Below, piece after piece: positions 1 through 8,704 of a stretch of 64,000 bases of DNA (positions are counted from its first letter, which is position 1; the number at the start of each line of letters is the position of its first letter). Both the position numbers and the translations under genes were made by a program. The notes beneath the pieces were generated by a model. It worked only from the letters and a program-made list of their open reading frames with translations. It was not told where the DNA came from and searched no databases. Source of the DNA: Erigeron canadensis (taxonomy: Eukaryota; Streptophyta; Magnoliopsida; Asterales; Asteraceae); NCBI RefSeq assembly GCF_010389155.1, contig NC_057769.1:26722735-26786734 (forward strand), given 5' to 3'.

Positions 1-124
1 TACATAACCAAAAACTTACAATACCAAACTAAATAAAGACTCAGGGCCTTGCTGCGAGGATTACCTTTGGAAGCCACCCACCTCGAGCAATAAGACAACC
101 ACATGCATGATACTGCTTGCCTCG

Positions 125-325
125 TTATCCATATCTAATAGGATTCTCTTTCCACTCCAGCCAAGATATAGATTGCTTTTTGCTTCTATTTGGGATCCAA
201 ATGTAAGAGTTCGATATAACATATATAGTTGAAAACCTCTTCACCTGTAACCCGAATGTTGTTATGAATGAAGTTGTTTCTAGCATTCCAAATGGACCAC
301 GACCAAACAAACAAGATAACCTTTG
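125..325 (-). pseudogene. LINE-type retrotransposon ORF2 C-terminal remnant
   Basis: Read on the minus strand, this stretch encodes a segment containing VWSWSIWNARNNFIHNN, which resembles the conserved tryptophan/asparagine-rich segment near the C-terminus of plant non-LTR retrotransposon reverse transcriptase polyproteins. An in-frame TAG lies at 186-188 and no reverse transcriptase core is present, so it is a dead fragment. It ends a few bases from the left end of the Mutator-like element. Bases 1-124 probably belong to the same remnant but show no clear motif. The family call rests on this one motif. Confidence 0.45.
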
Positions 326-340
326 AGTGTTTTGTCAAGG

Positions 341-556
341 GTGTATTTCAAGGGTGTTTTGTCAAACAAGTTTTGGAAAAAAAAAATTTATAAAACCAGT
401 GAATCCGGTATTTGAAATACCGGATTCAAATTTTCCAGTCAAATCCGGTATTTGAAATACCGGTTTCAAAAAGGAAATTTGAATCCGGTATTTCAAATAC
501 CGGACTCAAGCTTTGATTTGACAATAGAGAGAGAGTGGGACAGTGGTGGTACAGAG
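341..556 (+). repeat. Left terminal inverted repeat of the MULE
   Basis: This 216-bp arm matches the inverted right arm (8443-8618) with few mismatches, through the shared GAGAGAGAGTGGGACAGTGG stretch to ACAGAG. It contains three 27-bp near-palindromes (401-427, about 441-468, 481-507) against two in the right arm, so the roughly 40-bp length difference is one extra repeat unit plus its spacer. Arms over 100 bp fit a MULE rather than a hAT or PIF element. Confidence 0.85.
401..508. repeat. Array of three 27-bp near-palindromes, left TIR
   Basis: Three copies of a palindrome with core CCGGTATTTSAAATACCGG flanked by GAATC/GATTC-type arms, spaced about 40 bp centre to centre. The unpaired central base is G or C. 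The perfect dyad symmetry in each copy looks like a binding site for a dimeric protein, although a replication or silencing hairpin is also possible. No known factor is assigned. Confidence 0.8.
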
Positions 557-621
557 TCAGACAGACAGACAGATAGACGTGCAGGCAGAGACAGAGTGTG
601 CAGTGACATGACAGAACCTTT

Positions 622-825
622 GAGTCCGGTTTTTCCAATACCGGATTCAACCAAAACCTACTTTGAGTCCGGTTTTTCCAATACCGGATTCAACCAATCC
701 CTAACACGTGTCGATGCCTAGCGATACCCTGGTTGATGTGATGTGACCTTGGTCCAGAGGTGCAGGAAGATGGCAGTAGGAACAGTACGAGATGACTGAA
801 TCCGATAATTCCAAAACCGGTTTCA
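622..825. promoter_or_regulatory. Near-palindromes upstream of the PMD gene
   Basis: Two tandem copies (622-648 and 664-692) with the variant core CCGGTTTTTCCAATACCGG are followed by a degenerate copy at 798-825. A TATA-like run lies at 873-881 and the PMD ATG at 977. The order palindrome, TATA, ATG recurs at the minus-strand gene starting at 3822 and at the transposase starting at 8156. A regulatory role is inferred from that position only. Confidence 0.5.
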
Positions 826-976
826 AGTTCAGACAAAAAAAGCCCATGCAACAACGTAGCAGACTATGTATTATATATATACATGCATATTTTCTCATAG
901 ATGATCACCCAAAAATATATATTTTTCATAAACAATCAACTAGCAATTTATCAAAGCAGTATTTTCATAAAAAAAA

Positions 977-3221
977 ATGGCCTCTATCAATGTTAGCTGT
1001 GTTCCCAGAAACCCAAAGTTGTTGTGGCTACAAGCTGCAGATGAACATCGGTCATACAACATCTCCCATGACCGTGCCCTCACAGAAGAGCCACGTTGCA
1101 GAAGAGGTGATGGAGGGCTTAACAGACTACTGCAAGATGGTGTGCCCGACGAGGTTGTACGTTATATCAGGAGTGCTGGGTTTTACGAACTCTTCCAGGC
1201 ATATACATGCCAACTTGATCATCGCGTTGGCTGAGTGATGGCGTCCTGAAACCAACACGTTTCACTTTCCTATCGGTGAAGCGACTGTCACCTTGCAAGA
1301 TGTACAGGTGATATGGGGTTTACCCATACAGGGACCACCGGTGTGTGGTAAGTGGGTTACAGAGACCCGAAATGTTGGGTATTGGAAGAATTTGTGTCAG
1401 GAGTATCTGGGTATTTACCCGGAAGATGACGACTTGCGCAAAGGTCGAATGAAGTTTAATCGGTTGGCGGGTACGATTACTTTTGAACATTGGGACCCAA
1501 ATGATGAGGAGCGTTGCCAACAAATGGCTAGACGGGTTATTCTAGCTCTTATTGGTTCGCAGCTTTTTCCTGATTCTAACAGCTATGATGTTAGCCTTAA
1601 CTATTTGTCGTTTCTGGGAGACCTGAGCATGGGTCGAAGGAGCTGGGGTTCAGCAACCCTTTGTTGTTTGTATAGGAATTTGTCTAAGGGGACTTGGCCT
1701 ACTAGACAAGGCATTGATGGACCCTTGTTGTTGTTGCAGTATTGGGCGTGGGAAAGATTCCTACGCATTGCCCTACGAGTCATGCCATTCAAACCGGATG
1801 ACGGAGAAGAAGAAGAGGTGTATGAATACGGAAGCTGTTTAGCAAACAAGTGGTGTGGAGACCACTCAAATCGTGATACACCGGGACACTGTATAATTTC
1901 GTTTCGTTCTTTTTTCAATGCGCTAACACCTGACTAGGTAATAATTAATATGTTTTAATACGTTTGAAGTTATATTTACTTATTAATCTCTAAGTTATAA
2001 TATGTTAATATCTTTGAATACTTTTTAATTAATGCAGTTCGAATGGACTCCGTATACCAACTTTATCAACATACTCCCCGCGAGTTGTAAGACTGGGCGA
2101 AGCATATGGAGATATATGGGCCCGTTGATTTGTTGGGAGGAAGTGGAGTTCCATCTAGCAGATAGAGTTGCTAGACAGTTCGGCTTGATACAAGCCATTC
2201 CTGATAATGATGCTTTGGTGGCCCCAGCACAGCATAAGACCCTCATCAAAATGCGAAAAGCGAGGGTCGATTACTGTGAAGTACATGCCGACTATATCGA
2301 CCAGTGGAACAACCGGGCGCAGCGGATCCACCAGGGAGACCGAGGGGCCACCTGTGCACCAGGGTATATGCAGTGGTATTTGGAGCGTACCGTCTTAACA
2401 GTCGGTAAGCCCGGTCAGCAACAGCCTCCAGGCCAGTACCCTCAATGGCACGTTACCCAACAGTTTTATGTAAGTATATTTTTGTTAATTAAACCTTACT
2501 ACTAATAAATATTTATTTGTTACTAATATTTAAATGTGCGCAGCAAGACAGTTTGGTACAGGTTGACGAGCGAGCTCGTCAACAACAAGAAGCAAATCCG
2601 CAGATAAGTCACTTGTTTGGGGATTTTAGAACAATAACGAGGGAGACATTTTCGTTGACTCAACAGGAAGAACGATTGAATTATTCGTCTCAAAATTGGC
2701 AGTTTCCTGAGCCACAACCATTTGAAATGCCTCCCTCCCAAAGTTATCAAGCTCCTTGCAGTTCTGGTGCTGGTCCTCAAAATTGGGCAGGTGGTCCTTC
2801 CAGTTTTAATACCCAAACTGTGTTTAGGCCGACACCCAATTCAGGGTTTCAAAGTTACCAACCGGGTAACCCACAGGCTGGAGCCTCGACTTCAGCAACC
2901 CATCAAATGTTCCCGGGTAATTTCTTCATGGGTAGCTTTCAAACCCCGAATTATTATACCCAAAATGCAGGACCAACTAATCTGTTTGATCTCCCTCCAC
3001 ATCATTTTAATCCTGATTTTTACTACGGAAATGGTCCACCGGCTCGAAACATTTCTCCTTATCCGATGCAAGACTTCTCTCCTTATATTGGTTCTTCTCA
3101 ACTGCCAGCTACAAATCTGGCAAATGATGAAGGAGAAGAAGAGGACGACGTGTTCGAGCCAAGAAGAAGTAACCGAGAACGTGGCAATCCACCGGGATGT
3201 GGAACTGGGGGGCATAGATAA
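977..3221 (+). pseudogene. Plant mobile domain (PMD/MAIN-like) gene of the MULE, broken
   Basis: Three exons: about 977-1937, 2038-2469 and 2544-3221, with GT-AG introns in phase 0. The first exon has the start of a PMD (LLWLQAADEHRS, then LQDVQVIWGLPIQGPPV); the second continues it (WTPY, PLICWEEVEFHLADRVARQFG). The third is a Q/P/N-rich tail ending RRSNRERGNPPGCGTGGHR, a C-terminus typical of PMD proteins carried by transposons. PMD proteins of the MAIN/MAIL type act in silencing and genome stability; the role of transposon-borne copies is unknown. The reading frame is damaged by a frameshift near 1200, a TGA at 1236-1238 and a TAG at 1935-1937 immediately before the first intron. ATG 977 was chosen because the PMD-like N-terminus follows it directly and a TATA run lies about 100 bp upstream. 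Confidence 0.85.
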
Positions 3222-3468
3222 ATAATATTTTTCTTGTAATTCTTTCTTAGGTTTGTGTTAATAACTATCTGTATATTTTATAAATAAATATATTTTTTTT
3301 ATAATATTGTTTAATTGAAATAATTAAAAAAAAAACAAAATGGATATAAAACTTACATCAACTTACATTAAATTAATATATTCAAAATATAATATATGAA
3401 AGTAAGGATAAAAGGAATACGTAAACTTAAATAAATATAATACATATTTGAAATACTACATAAACTTT
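3222..3468. other. AT-rich spacer between PMD gene and small gene A
   Basis: This convergent spacer holds the 3' ends of the PMD gene (plus) and of small gene A (minus). It contains AATAAA-like signals, for example at 3283-3290, and nothing else that I can recognise. Confidence 0.5.
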
Positions 3469-3822
3469 TTAACTGAAATCGTCTTCAGCTTCCAATTTAT
3501 AAATTGTCGCCAAGTCGATTTTTTTGTTAACCAACTTTAACAGTTTCTCAAGTTCAGATGTTATTTCGTCGATACTTGGTAATGCCGTCTCAAGATAATC
3601 CTTATGCATTTCTTCACTTATAATCATTCCGATGCCCTTTTTGCTTATTTCTTTTATTTTCTTGTTATGCTCGAGCTTCCTTTGTTCCATAAGCAGCTTA
3701 CAGTCATTAATTTTCAAGTAAAGTTCATACCCGTCGCTTATATCTTCTTTACATTGCGCTTTCAATGCATGAAATGTTACCGTAGGAGGTGATGATGGGT
3801 CAGATGACGATGAAAAAGCCAT
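3469..3822 (-). CDS. MULE accessory small coiled-coil protein A (117 aa)
   Basis: An intact single-exon frame beginning MAFSSSSDPSS. After a short serine-rich start the protein is charged and helical, with leucine/isoleucine spacing suggestive of a coiled coil (about residues 30-100). It aligns loosely with small gene C: the pattern RxxEHxxxI, then a loop, then EE...YL...L...DEIxxxxxxL is shared. Two TATA-like runs lie upstream (about 3858-3865 and 3886-3900), followed by a group of near-palindromes at 3911-4132. I do not recognise the family. The codon structure is open over the full length although the PMD neighbour is broken, which argues that it is a real gene. A structural or DNA-binding-partner role would be a guess. 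Confidence 0.6.
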   Translation of the reverse strand: MAFSSSSDPSSPPTVTFHALKAQCKEDISDGYELYLKINDCKLLMEQRKLEHNKKIKEISKKGIGMIISEEMHKDYLETALPSIDEITSELEKLLKLVNKKIDLATIYKLEAEDDFS

Positions 3823-3910
3823 AACTTACAAATCGTTATGGGTTTTTAGATGTCGGATATATATGTTACAAATGCTTAAACACCCGAGTTATATATATAT
3901 ACTATATTTA

Positions 3911-4132
3911 GAACCGGGATTTTGAATACCGGTTTCGAAATTGATGCACGCGACCACTGTAGCCAGTCAACAGACTTGTCACATCACCTGAAGACAACAG
4001 ACTGAATCAATGTTGCTTTTTGAATCCGGTTTTTCAAAAACCGGATACTGCAGGTTTCTGTCAGGTTGATGTGACCGTGAATAGGGGTAATGGGTACTAA
4101 GTTCGAAACTGGTATTTCAAAAACCGATTTCA
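3911..4132. promoter_or_regulatory. Internal group of three near-palindromes
   Basis: Copies at 3911-3938 (CCGGGATTTTGAATACCGG), 4021-4046 (CCGGTTTTTCAAAAACCGG) and 4102-4132 (degenerate). They sit in the middle of the element, just upstream of small gene A. The sequence between them (ACCACTGTAGCCAGT) resembles a piece next to the right TIR (ACCACTGTACGACCAGT), so this may be an internal copy of sub-terminal sequence. Confidence 0.55.
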
Positions 4133-4373
4133 AAATAACTGACCAAAAAATACAAGAATGACGTAAAAACAAACATAGTTTTGTTGATGGTTAAGATTTT
4201 GGCTTATATCCCAATTAAATAGTTTTTTTTAACAAACATAGTTTATGTATTGTTATGTTTACTTTGTATTTTAATCAAAACACACTTTTATTCATAATTT
4301 AAAAATACATAGAACTTATTAACGACAAACATACTACATAATAATACATAGAACACATTATTAAATAACAAAC

Positions 4374-4715
4374 TTATTTCATCATCTCATGAACTCCTTT
4401 GGCCGTCATGATGAACTCGTTGAATGTGTAAACCACATTAGCAAGTTGGTCAATAGCAAGTTGAATTTTCTCGTACTTCCCCTGCAAATAAGTGACATAT
4501 TGACACTCAAGCTCAGTACAATGCCCGGTTTGTATATAACGGATTTCTTCAGCACACCATTTCTTTTTCGCTGCCAGTTTGAGACAAATTTCAACAATTT
4601 CCTCTTTGGACTTTTGGTGGTCGAGGATATCAACCATGATACTGTCATTCACTTGATCGACAGTCATTGGTGGTTTTTGGTTACATGATCGAAAGACATT
4701 GGATGAGGAAGCCAT
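4374..4715 (-). CDS. MULE accessory small coiled-coil protein B (113 aa)
   Basis: An intact single-exon frame beginning MASSSNVFRSCNQ. It is predicted helical. Residues about 30-95 align with protein C: KKKWCAEEIRYIQTG...QYVTYLQ...KIQLAIDQ pairs with KRRQCEHRLEALQAPG...TYLLVLQ...KIKRVVDD, with a two-residue gap. A TATAAATA box (about 4769-4776, minus strand) lies some 55 bp upstream. It is divergent from gene C across a 230-bp spacer. Function not recognised. The N-terminal MASSS is shared with C and with the transposase start at 8156. Confidence 0.65.
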   Translation of the reverse strand: MASSSNVFRSCNQKPPMTVDQVNDSIMVDILDHQKSKEEIVEICLKLAAKKKWCAEEIRYIQTGHCTELECQYVTYLQGKYEKIQLAIDQLANVVYTFNEFIMTAKGVHEMMK

Positions 4716-4945
4716 TTAAGATGTATAAGATTTTGAGAGTTTGTAAGAAATATCTGATAAGCAGCCAATATTTATAGCTAAAATATTTACACAATTAGTC
4801 CCTATAACATTTTAGTACCTCAAATTCAAAAGATGTACAATTTTGGTCCCTTAATCCAAGCTATAAATACAAACTCATAGACAGTTCATTTGCACGACGA
4901 CACATTTTCAATTATTTTACAAATTCACACACTCTTGCTAACAAA
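4716..4945. promoter_or_regulatory. Bidirectional promoter between small genes B and C
   Basis: This 230-bp divergent spacer has a TATAAATA box for each direction: minus strand at about 4769-4776 for B and plus strand at about 4863-4870 for C. Unlike the other promoters of the element it contains no CCGGTATTT palindrome, so B and C may be expressed differently from the PMD gene, small gene A and the transposase. Confidence 0.55.
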
Positions 4946-5392
4946 ATGGCCTCCTCATCATCAAACAAGAATGTACAACGACCTCGTCTGACCGAAGAAG
5001 AGATGAAATCAAGAATCATTGCTGATGTCAAAGAGGATACTCTCCTTCAAACTGAACTCTCTAACCAAATGGGTTACCTACGGGAGAAAAGGCGACAATG
5101 CGAGCATCGCCTTGAGGCACTACAAGCACCAGGCCGTAAGCTCTCGAAGCACGAAGAGACGTATTTGTTGGTTCTGCAGGATGAGATCAAGAAGATAAAG
5201 AGGGTGGTGGATGACGTTTTTGACGCTGGTCACACGTTGGGTGACCAGTGCACCTGGGCCGAATCGTTTCATGACAACTGCGGGGAAGGCAAAAGTACTT
5301 GGGAAGTCAAATGCCCGCAACACGACAAGTGGTGGGAAAACGAAAAAGCTTACCGCGGCTGGGGAAAAATGTCTAGCAAAGATGATGAGTAA
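4946..5392 (+). CDS. MULE accessory small coiled-coil protein C (148 aa)
   Basis: An intact single-exon frame starting MASSSSNKNVQRPRLTEEE. Residues about 20-95 form a charged helical segment homologous to protein B. The C-terminal third differs: it holds cysteines, histidines and tryptophans (QCTWAESFHDNCGEGKSTW, CPQHDKWW), not arranged as a zinc finger I know. The start has a good context (AACAAAATGGCC) about 80 bp after a TATA box. It could be a transposition helper, a DNA-binding adaptor or an anti-silencing factor; the sequence does not decide. Confidence 0.65.
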   Translation: MASSSSNKNVQRPRLTEEEMKSRIIADVKEDTLLQTELSNQMGYLREKRRQCEHRLEALQAPGRKLSKHEETYLLVLQDEIKKIKRVVDDVFDAGHTLGDQCTWAESFHDNCGEGKSTWEVKCPQHDKWWENEKAYRGWGKMSSKDDE

Positions 5393-5639
5393 TTTGTGTT
5401 GTATTTTAGTTTAAGTACTATGTTTTTTATATTTTATGTTGTAACGTTATCAATAAAATGTGTTTTTATTTCATGTTAGAACCAATTAAAAACAGATAAC
5501 CAATTAAAAACAGATTAGGAATTCAGGAAAAAACAAACATAAATTTCAAATTCATCAATACAAAGAGAAATTATAATTTCAGGTAAAACAAACAAAAACA
5601 ACATTTTAATTAAGGTTGAAATTTCATGGCATGACATAT

Positions 5640-7886
5640 TCAAATTTCAGGGCATGTCTTCCTGTTATGGCCCAATTGACCGCAAATACCACATCTAGCT
5701 TGTTGTCTTGAGGTTGAAGATCTGCTCGTAGAACTCTCATCCATCTCATTCCGGTACCGTCTGGTGCGTCTCCTACCCCTTTGTATGACCAGTTTTTCAG
5801 GGTCTCCCTGAATCTGCCACTCTACCGACGCCCAGTAATTCACCTCTCGAAGGGGAGAAAGTGCAGCATTATACTGATTTATCCATGTCCTAGTTGTGTA
5901 CCTTTTACTTGGAAGATTAGCAGCTCTCTCTTGTCTATACCCGCAACCAGCAATGGCATGAGAACATGGAAACCTTTGATGCTGCCAAGCTCCACAAGAG
6001 CATTTTTTCCTATTCTCCCCCATGACAACATTGTATGTGTACTCGCCTTGTGCATTTCTTTGGTTTGTTCTGACCGTGTAATTACCTGTTCGTTCATCAA
6101 ACACTTCCACTCTATGGCTTGTTGATGCTCGTTCACGCATCTGATAAACCTGCCACATTTTGCGAGCTAGTAGTGGGTTCCAGCTACTTGCCTTCCGGTA
6201 TTGGTTGACAAAATGGTCTCTTGTCCAAGTAAAAGTGCTCTCAATTAAAGCTCTAATAGGTAGCATTCGAGCCTTACCAAGGATATTGTTTTGGCACTCG
6301 GCAATGTTTGTCGTTAAGTTACCCCAACGATGAAGCGCCGAGTCGTGCCTTAGAGTCCACTTGTCCAAACCAATGTTCCTCAAATACGGCCAAACAGCAT
6401 CATCTTCACCTTTGATTGTGTTTATCGCCCAAGTATACTTTGATGATTGGGAGGTGGAACCGATAACCCAAGCCAGATTCTTGATTCTCCTGTTCTTGAA
6501 GTGCGAGTTCACATTGCTACAAACGTGCCTCAAACAATACCGATGATGCCACCCACCAATTTGGCTCACTGCATTAAGAATGCCTTGGTGACGGTCTGAA
6601 ATGATACGCAAATCACCTTGCCTCTGCGACCCGACATGCTCTTCAAAGAGATTTAGAAACCATCCCCAACTTTCATTAAACTCTTCATCAACCAAGCCAT
6701 AAGCGACCGGCAATAGTTGTCCATTGGCGTTCTTTGTCACTACAGTTAGCAACTTACCTTTGTAGCTGCCTTTCAAATGAGTTCCATCGACAAAGATCAC
6801 CGGAATACAACGTTGTAATGCCCTAATTGCCGGTCCAAATGCCCAAAATACATACTTGAATGTATGTATATGGCTTGAACTGGTTGGAGAATGGAGCCAT
6901 TCCACAACAGTGTCTGGGTTAGCATGTTGTAATTCAGCAACATACTTGGGCAGTGCATCAAAGTTACTCGGCCAAGTTCCATACAACCTTTCAATTGCTA
7001 ACCTTCTTGCATTCCACGCCTTGGCGTAGCTCACATCAACATTGAACGTTGTTTTTACTTGGGCCTGGATCTGTCTAACTTTTAAAGTTAAATCCTCCCG
7101 CACTTGTGACAAAATTTCAGAAGCAATCATACTTGCTGTCATACAACGATTGTTATTAGATATCACTTCTCCATAACAATTGTGACTCTCCACCCACTTT
7201 GTGATCTGAAACAATCCTAATCTGTTTCTGTTAGATCCAGCTACAACCCACCTACACGAGACCCGGTCCAAAACACCATGATAATTCTTCCCCCTGGTCA
7301 TGCACTGTGCTTTCCAAAACGCTGGCCTTGTATCCATAACAATAAGTTCCCTGTTTTCTCTTATGTTCCAAAGCCTAACAGCGTGTATAAGCTCCGCCTT
7401 GCTCTGAAAAAACATTCCTTTTTCTATCACATTTCTATCCGGCAACCAAAATACCACATCTTCTTGAACTTCATTGAATGGAATTAGACGATCTTCATTA
7501 TCATCTTCAAGATTAACAAGTTCTTCATGCTCCAAAGGACCTTGTGCATGAGCCCCTTCTTCTTCTTCATCTCCAGATACATCCCCATCAACGCTATATG
7601 CGTCAATGGTATCATCACTTGTATAAGGTGCCTCGTCGCTTGATCCACCAACCATTGGGTCAATTTCATGATCTTGAACATGTTCATCGTCATTGTCTTC
7701 ATCATCTTCATTGTCTTCATCATCGTCATTGTCTGCATCATCTTCGTTATCTTCATCATCTTCGTTATCTTCTGGCTGGTTACTCCCTTGAAAAAAACAT
7801 TGGCTTTGAGTCAAGCTTAACAACTGGTTTGTAAAACTAGGCTCGAACTTCACTTCAAATTGCGCTTCACCGAGATGATAAATCAT
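5640..7886 (-). CDS. MULE transposase, catalytic part (MURA-like)
   Basis: An open frame of 748 codons from ATG 7886. In order: an acidic D/E-rich region (about residues 40-135); a MULE DNA-binding/zinc-region segment (about 155-260); the MULE DDE core with VDGTHLKG (first D at about 367), ISDRHQG (second D at about 431) and NIAECQNN (E at about 530); a SWIM zinc finger CSCGAWQHQRFPCSHA (about 629-644); and a C-terminal zinc knuckle CGICGQLGHNRKTC (CCHC). All catalytic and zinc ligands expected for the family are present. It would cut and paste the element by binding its TIRs. The natural start is probably ATG 8156, in the same frame but separated by two stops (see the N-terminal entry), so any protein made from 7886 lacks the N-terminal domain. 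Confidence 0.9.
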   Translation of the reverse strand: MIYHLGEAQFEVKFEPSFTNQLLSLTQSQCFFQGSNQPEDNEDDEDNEDDADNDDDEDNEDDEDNDDEHVQDHEIDPMVGGSSDEAPYTSDDTIDAYSVDGDVSGDEEEEGAHAQGPLEHEELVNLEDDNEDRLIPFNEVQEDVVFWLPDRNVIEKGMFFQSKAELIHAVRLWNIRENRELIVMDTRPAFWKAQCMTRGKNYHGVLDRVSCRWVVAGSNRNRLGLFQITKWVESHNCYGEVISNNNRCMTASMIASEILSQVREDLTLKVRQIQAQVKTTFNVDVSYAKAWNARRLAIERLYGTWPSNFDALPKYVAELQHANPDTVVEWLHSPTSSSHIHTFKYVFWAFGPAIRALQRCIPVIFVDGTHLKGSYKGKLLTVVTKNANGQLLPVAYGLVDEEFNESWGWFLNLFEEHVGSQRQGDLRIISDRHQGILNAVSQIGGWHHRYCLRHVCSNVNSHFKNRRIKNLAWVIGSTSQSSKYTWAINTIKGEDDAVWPYLRNIGLDKWTLRHDSALHRWGNLTTNIAECQNNILGKARMLPIRALIESTFTWTRDHFVNQYRKASSWNPLLARKMWQVYQMRERASTSHRVEVFDERTGNYTVRTNQRNAQGEYTYNVVMGENRKKCSCGAWQHQRFPCSHAIAGCGYRQERAANLPSKRYTTRTWINQYNAALSPLREVNYWASVEWQIQGDPEKLVIQRGRRRTRRYRNEMDESSTSRSSTSRQQARCGICGQLGHNRKTCPEI

Positions 7887-8156
7887 TGCCAAAGTATTAT
7901 CATCCGTAATTAAGTTCCTAAAATGAACGCCCTTAAATTCATATCACAAATATAATTGCAGTTTGAACTGTTGTTTTCAAACACCAAAACAACTGTAAGT
8001 TACATCACAGATCTGTGAATAAGTCATCATGTGAAAAATGGGAAAACTTCTTCTTTTCGATGGATTTGTATTTTGAAGGATTCCATTTATGAATGATACT
8101 TGATCATCCCATACTAACTGAACTACAATGGGTTTGAATGATGAAGAAGAAGCCAT
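7887..8156 (-). pseudogene. Transposase N-terminal domain, interrupted by two stops
   Basis: The 90 codons upstream of 7886 are in frame with the transposase and begin MASSSSFKPIVVQLVWDD. They continue into MTYSQICDVTYSCFGV and ITDDNTLAMIYHL, which match the PB1-like/MuDR N-terminal domain found at the start of plant MULE transposases. Stops (TGA) occur at codons 60 (7977-7979) and 71 (7944-7946). Both would be CGA arginine codons before a C-to-T change. Confidence 0.75.
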
Positions 8157-8442
8157 TTTTTTTGAAAGTGTTTGAAATGTTATCTGAAAATGTTTGTTTT
8201 TTTTTTTAAGTGTTTGAAATGTTATCTGAAAATGTTTGTTGACTGTTAATATTTACTGATGAAGAAGAAGACATCACATACTATATATATACAACAAAAA
8301 TCTAATTAAGTTAACCTAGCATATTAGGGTTTCACCACGAGATGACACGTGTTAGGGTTTCATCGAAACCAATTTTTCAAATACCGGTTTCGAGAAACGT
8401 GATGACAACCACTGTACGACCAGTACCACCACACTGTACCCC
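8157..8442 (-). promoter_or_regulatory. Transposase promoter region
   Basis: A TATATATATAG run lies at about 8281-8292 (minus strand), some 130 bp upstream of ATG 8156. A near-palindrome lies at 8363-8393 (AATTTTTCAAATACCGG core), 70 bp beyond it. A short direct duplication (AGTGTTTGAAATGTTATCTG, about 8167-8188 and 8209-8230) is also present. Confidence 0.5.
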
Positions 8443-8618
8443 CTCTGTACCACCACTGTCCCACTCTCTCTCTCTTGTCAAATCAAACTTTGAGTCCGGT
8501 ATTTGAAATACCGGATTTGACTGGGAAATTTGAATCCGGTATTTCAAATACCGGATTCACTGGTTTTATAAAAAAAAAATTTCCAAAACTTGTTTGACAA
8601 AACATCCTTGAAATACGC
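8443..8618 (-). repeat. Right terminal inverted repeat of the MULE
   Basis: Inverted partner of 341-556, 176 bp long. It carries two near-palindromes (8491-8518 and 8531-8559), separated by the same TTGACTGGGAAATTTGAA-type spacer seen on the left. It lies about 290 bp upstream of the transposase ATG at 8156 and so doubles as distal promoter sequence for that gene. Confidence 0.85.
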
Positions 8619-8704
8619 TCGTTTCGAAAAAAATTTCAGCGTACGATTGTAGGAACACCACATGCACTTTTAATAGATATAGTGTTTTAGTACGTGAAAA
8701 GACA

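Larger units (their letters stand above)
341..8618. mobile_element. Composite Mutator-like element (MULE) with accessory genes
   Basis: An 8.3-kb element bounded by inverted repeats. Inside are a PMD gene (plus strand), two small genes on minus, one small gene on plus and a MULE transposase on minus. The left end reads inward GTGTATTTCAAGGGTGTTTT and the right end, inverted, GCGTATTTCAAGGATGTTTT; both continue into GTCAAACAAGTTTTGGA and near-palindromic repeats. MULEs normally make 9-bp target duplications; none is evident here, and the flanks differ in kind (LINE remnant on the left, TNL fragment on the right), which suggests later rearrangement or wrongly placed ends. MULEs with a PMD gene beside the transposase are known in plants; the three coiled-coil genes are not something I recognise. 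With stops in both large genes this copy is probably no longer autonomous. Confidence 0.85.

Noticed and set aside
401..692. Regular repeats with spacers resembling a CRISPR array
   Set aside because: The units are palindromic, lie in transposon ends of a plant genome, and the spacers are themselves repeated in the other TIR.
792..1238. 148-codon open frame overlapping the PMD start
   Set aside because: Only its last residues (HANLIIALAE) are PMD sequence, reached through the frameshift near 1200; the upstream part is promoter and wrong-frame sequence.
7484..7834. Open frames rich in His/Leu or Met/Lys opposite the transposase
   Set aside because: They are shadows of the D/E-rich GAT-GAA codon run in the transposase N-terminal part.
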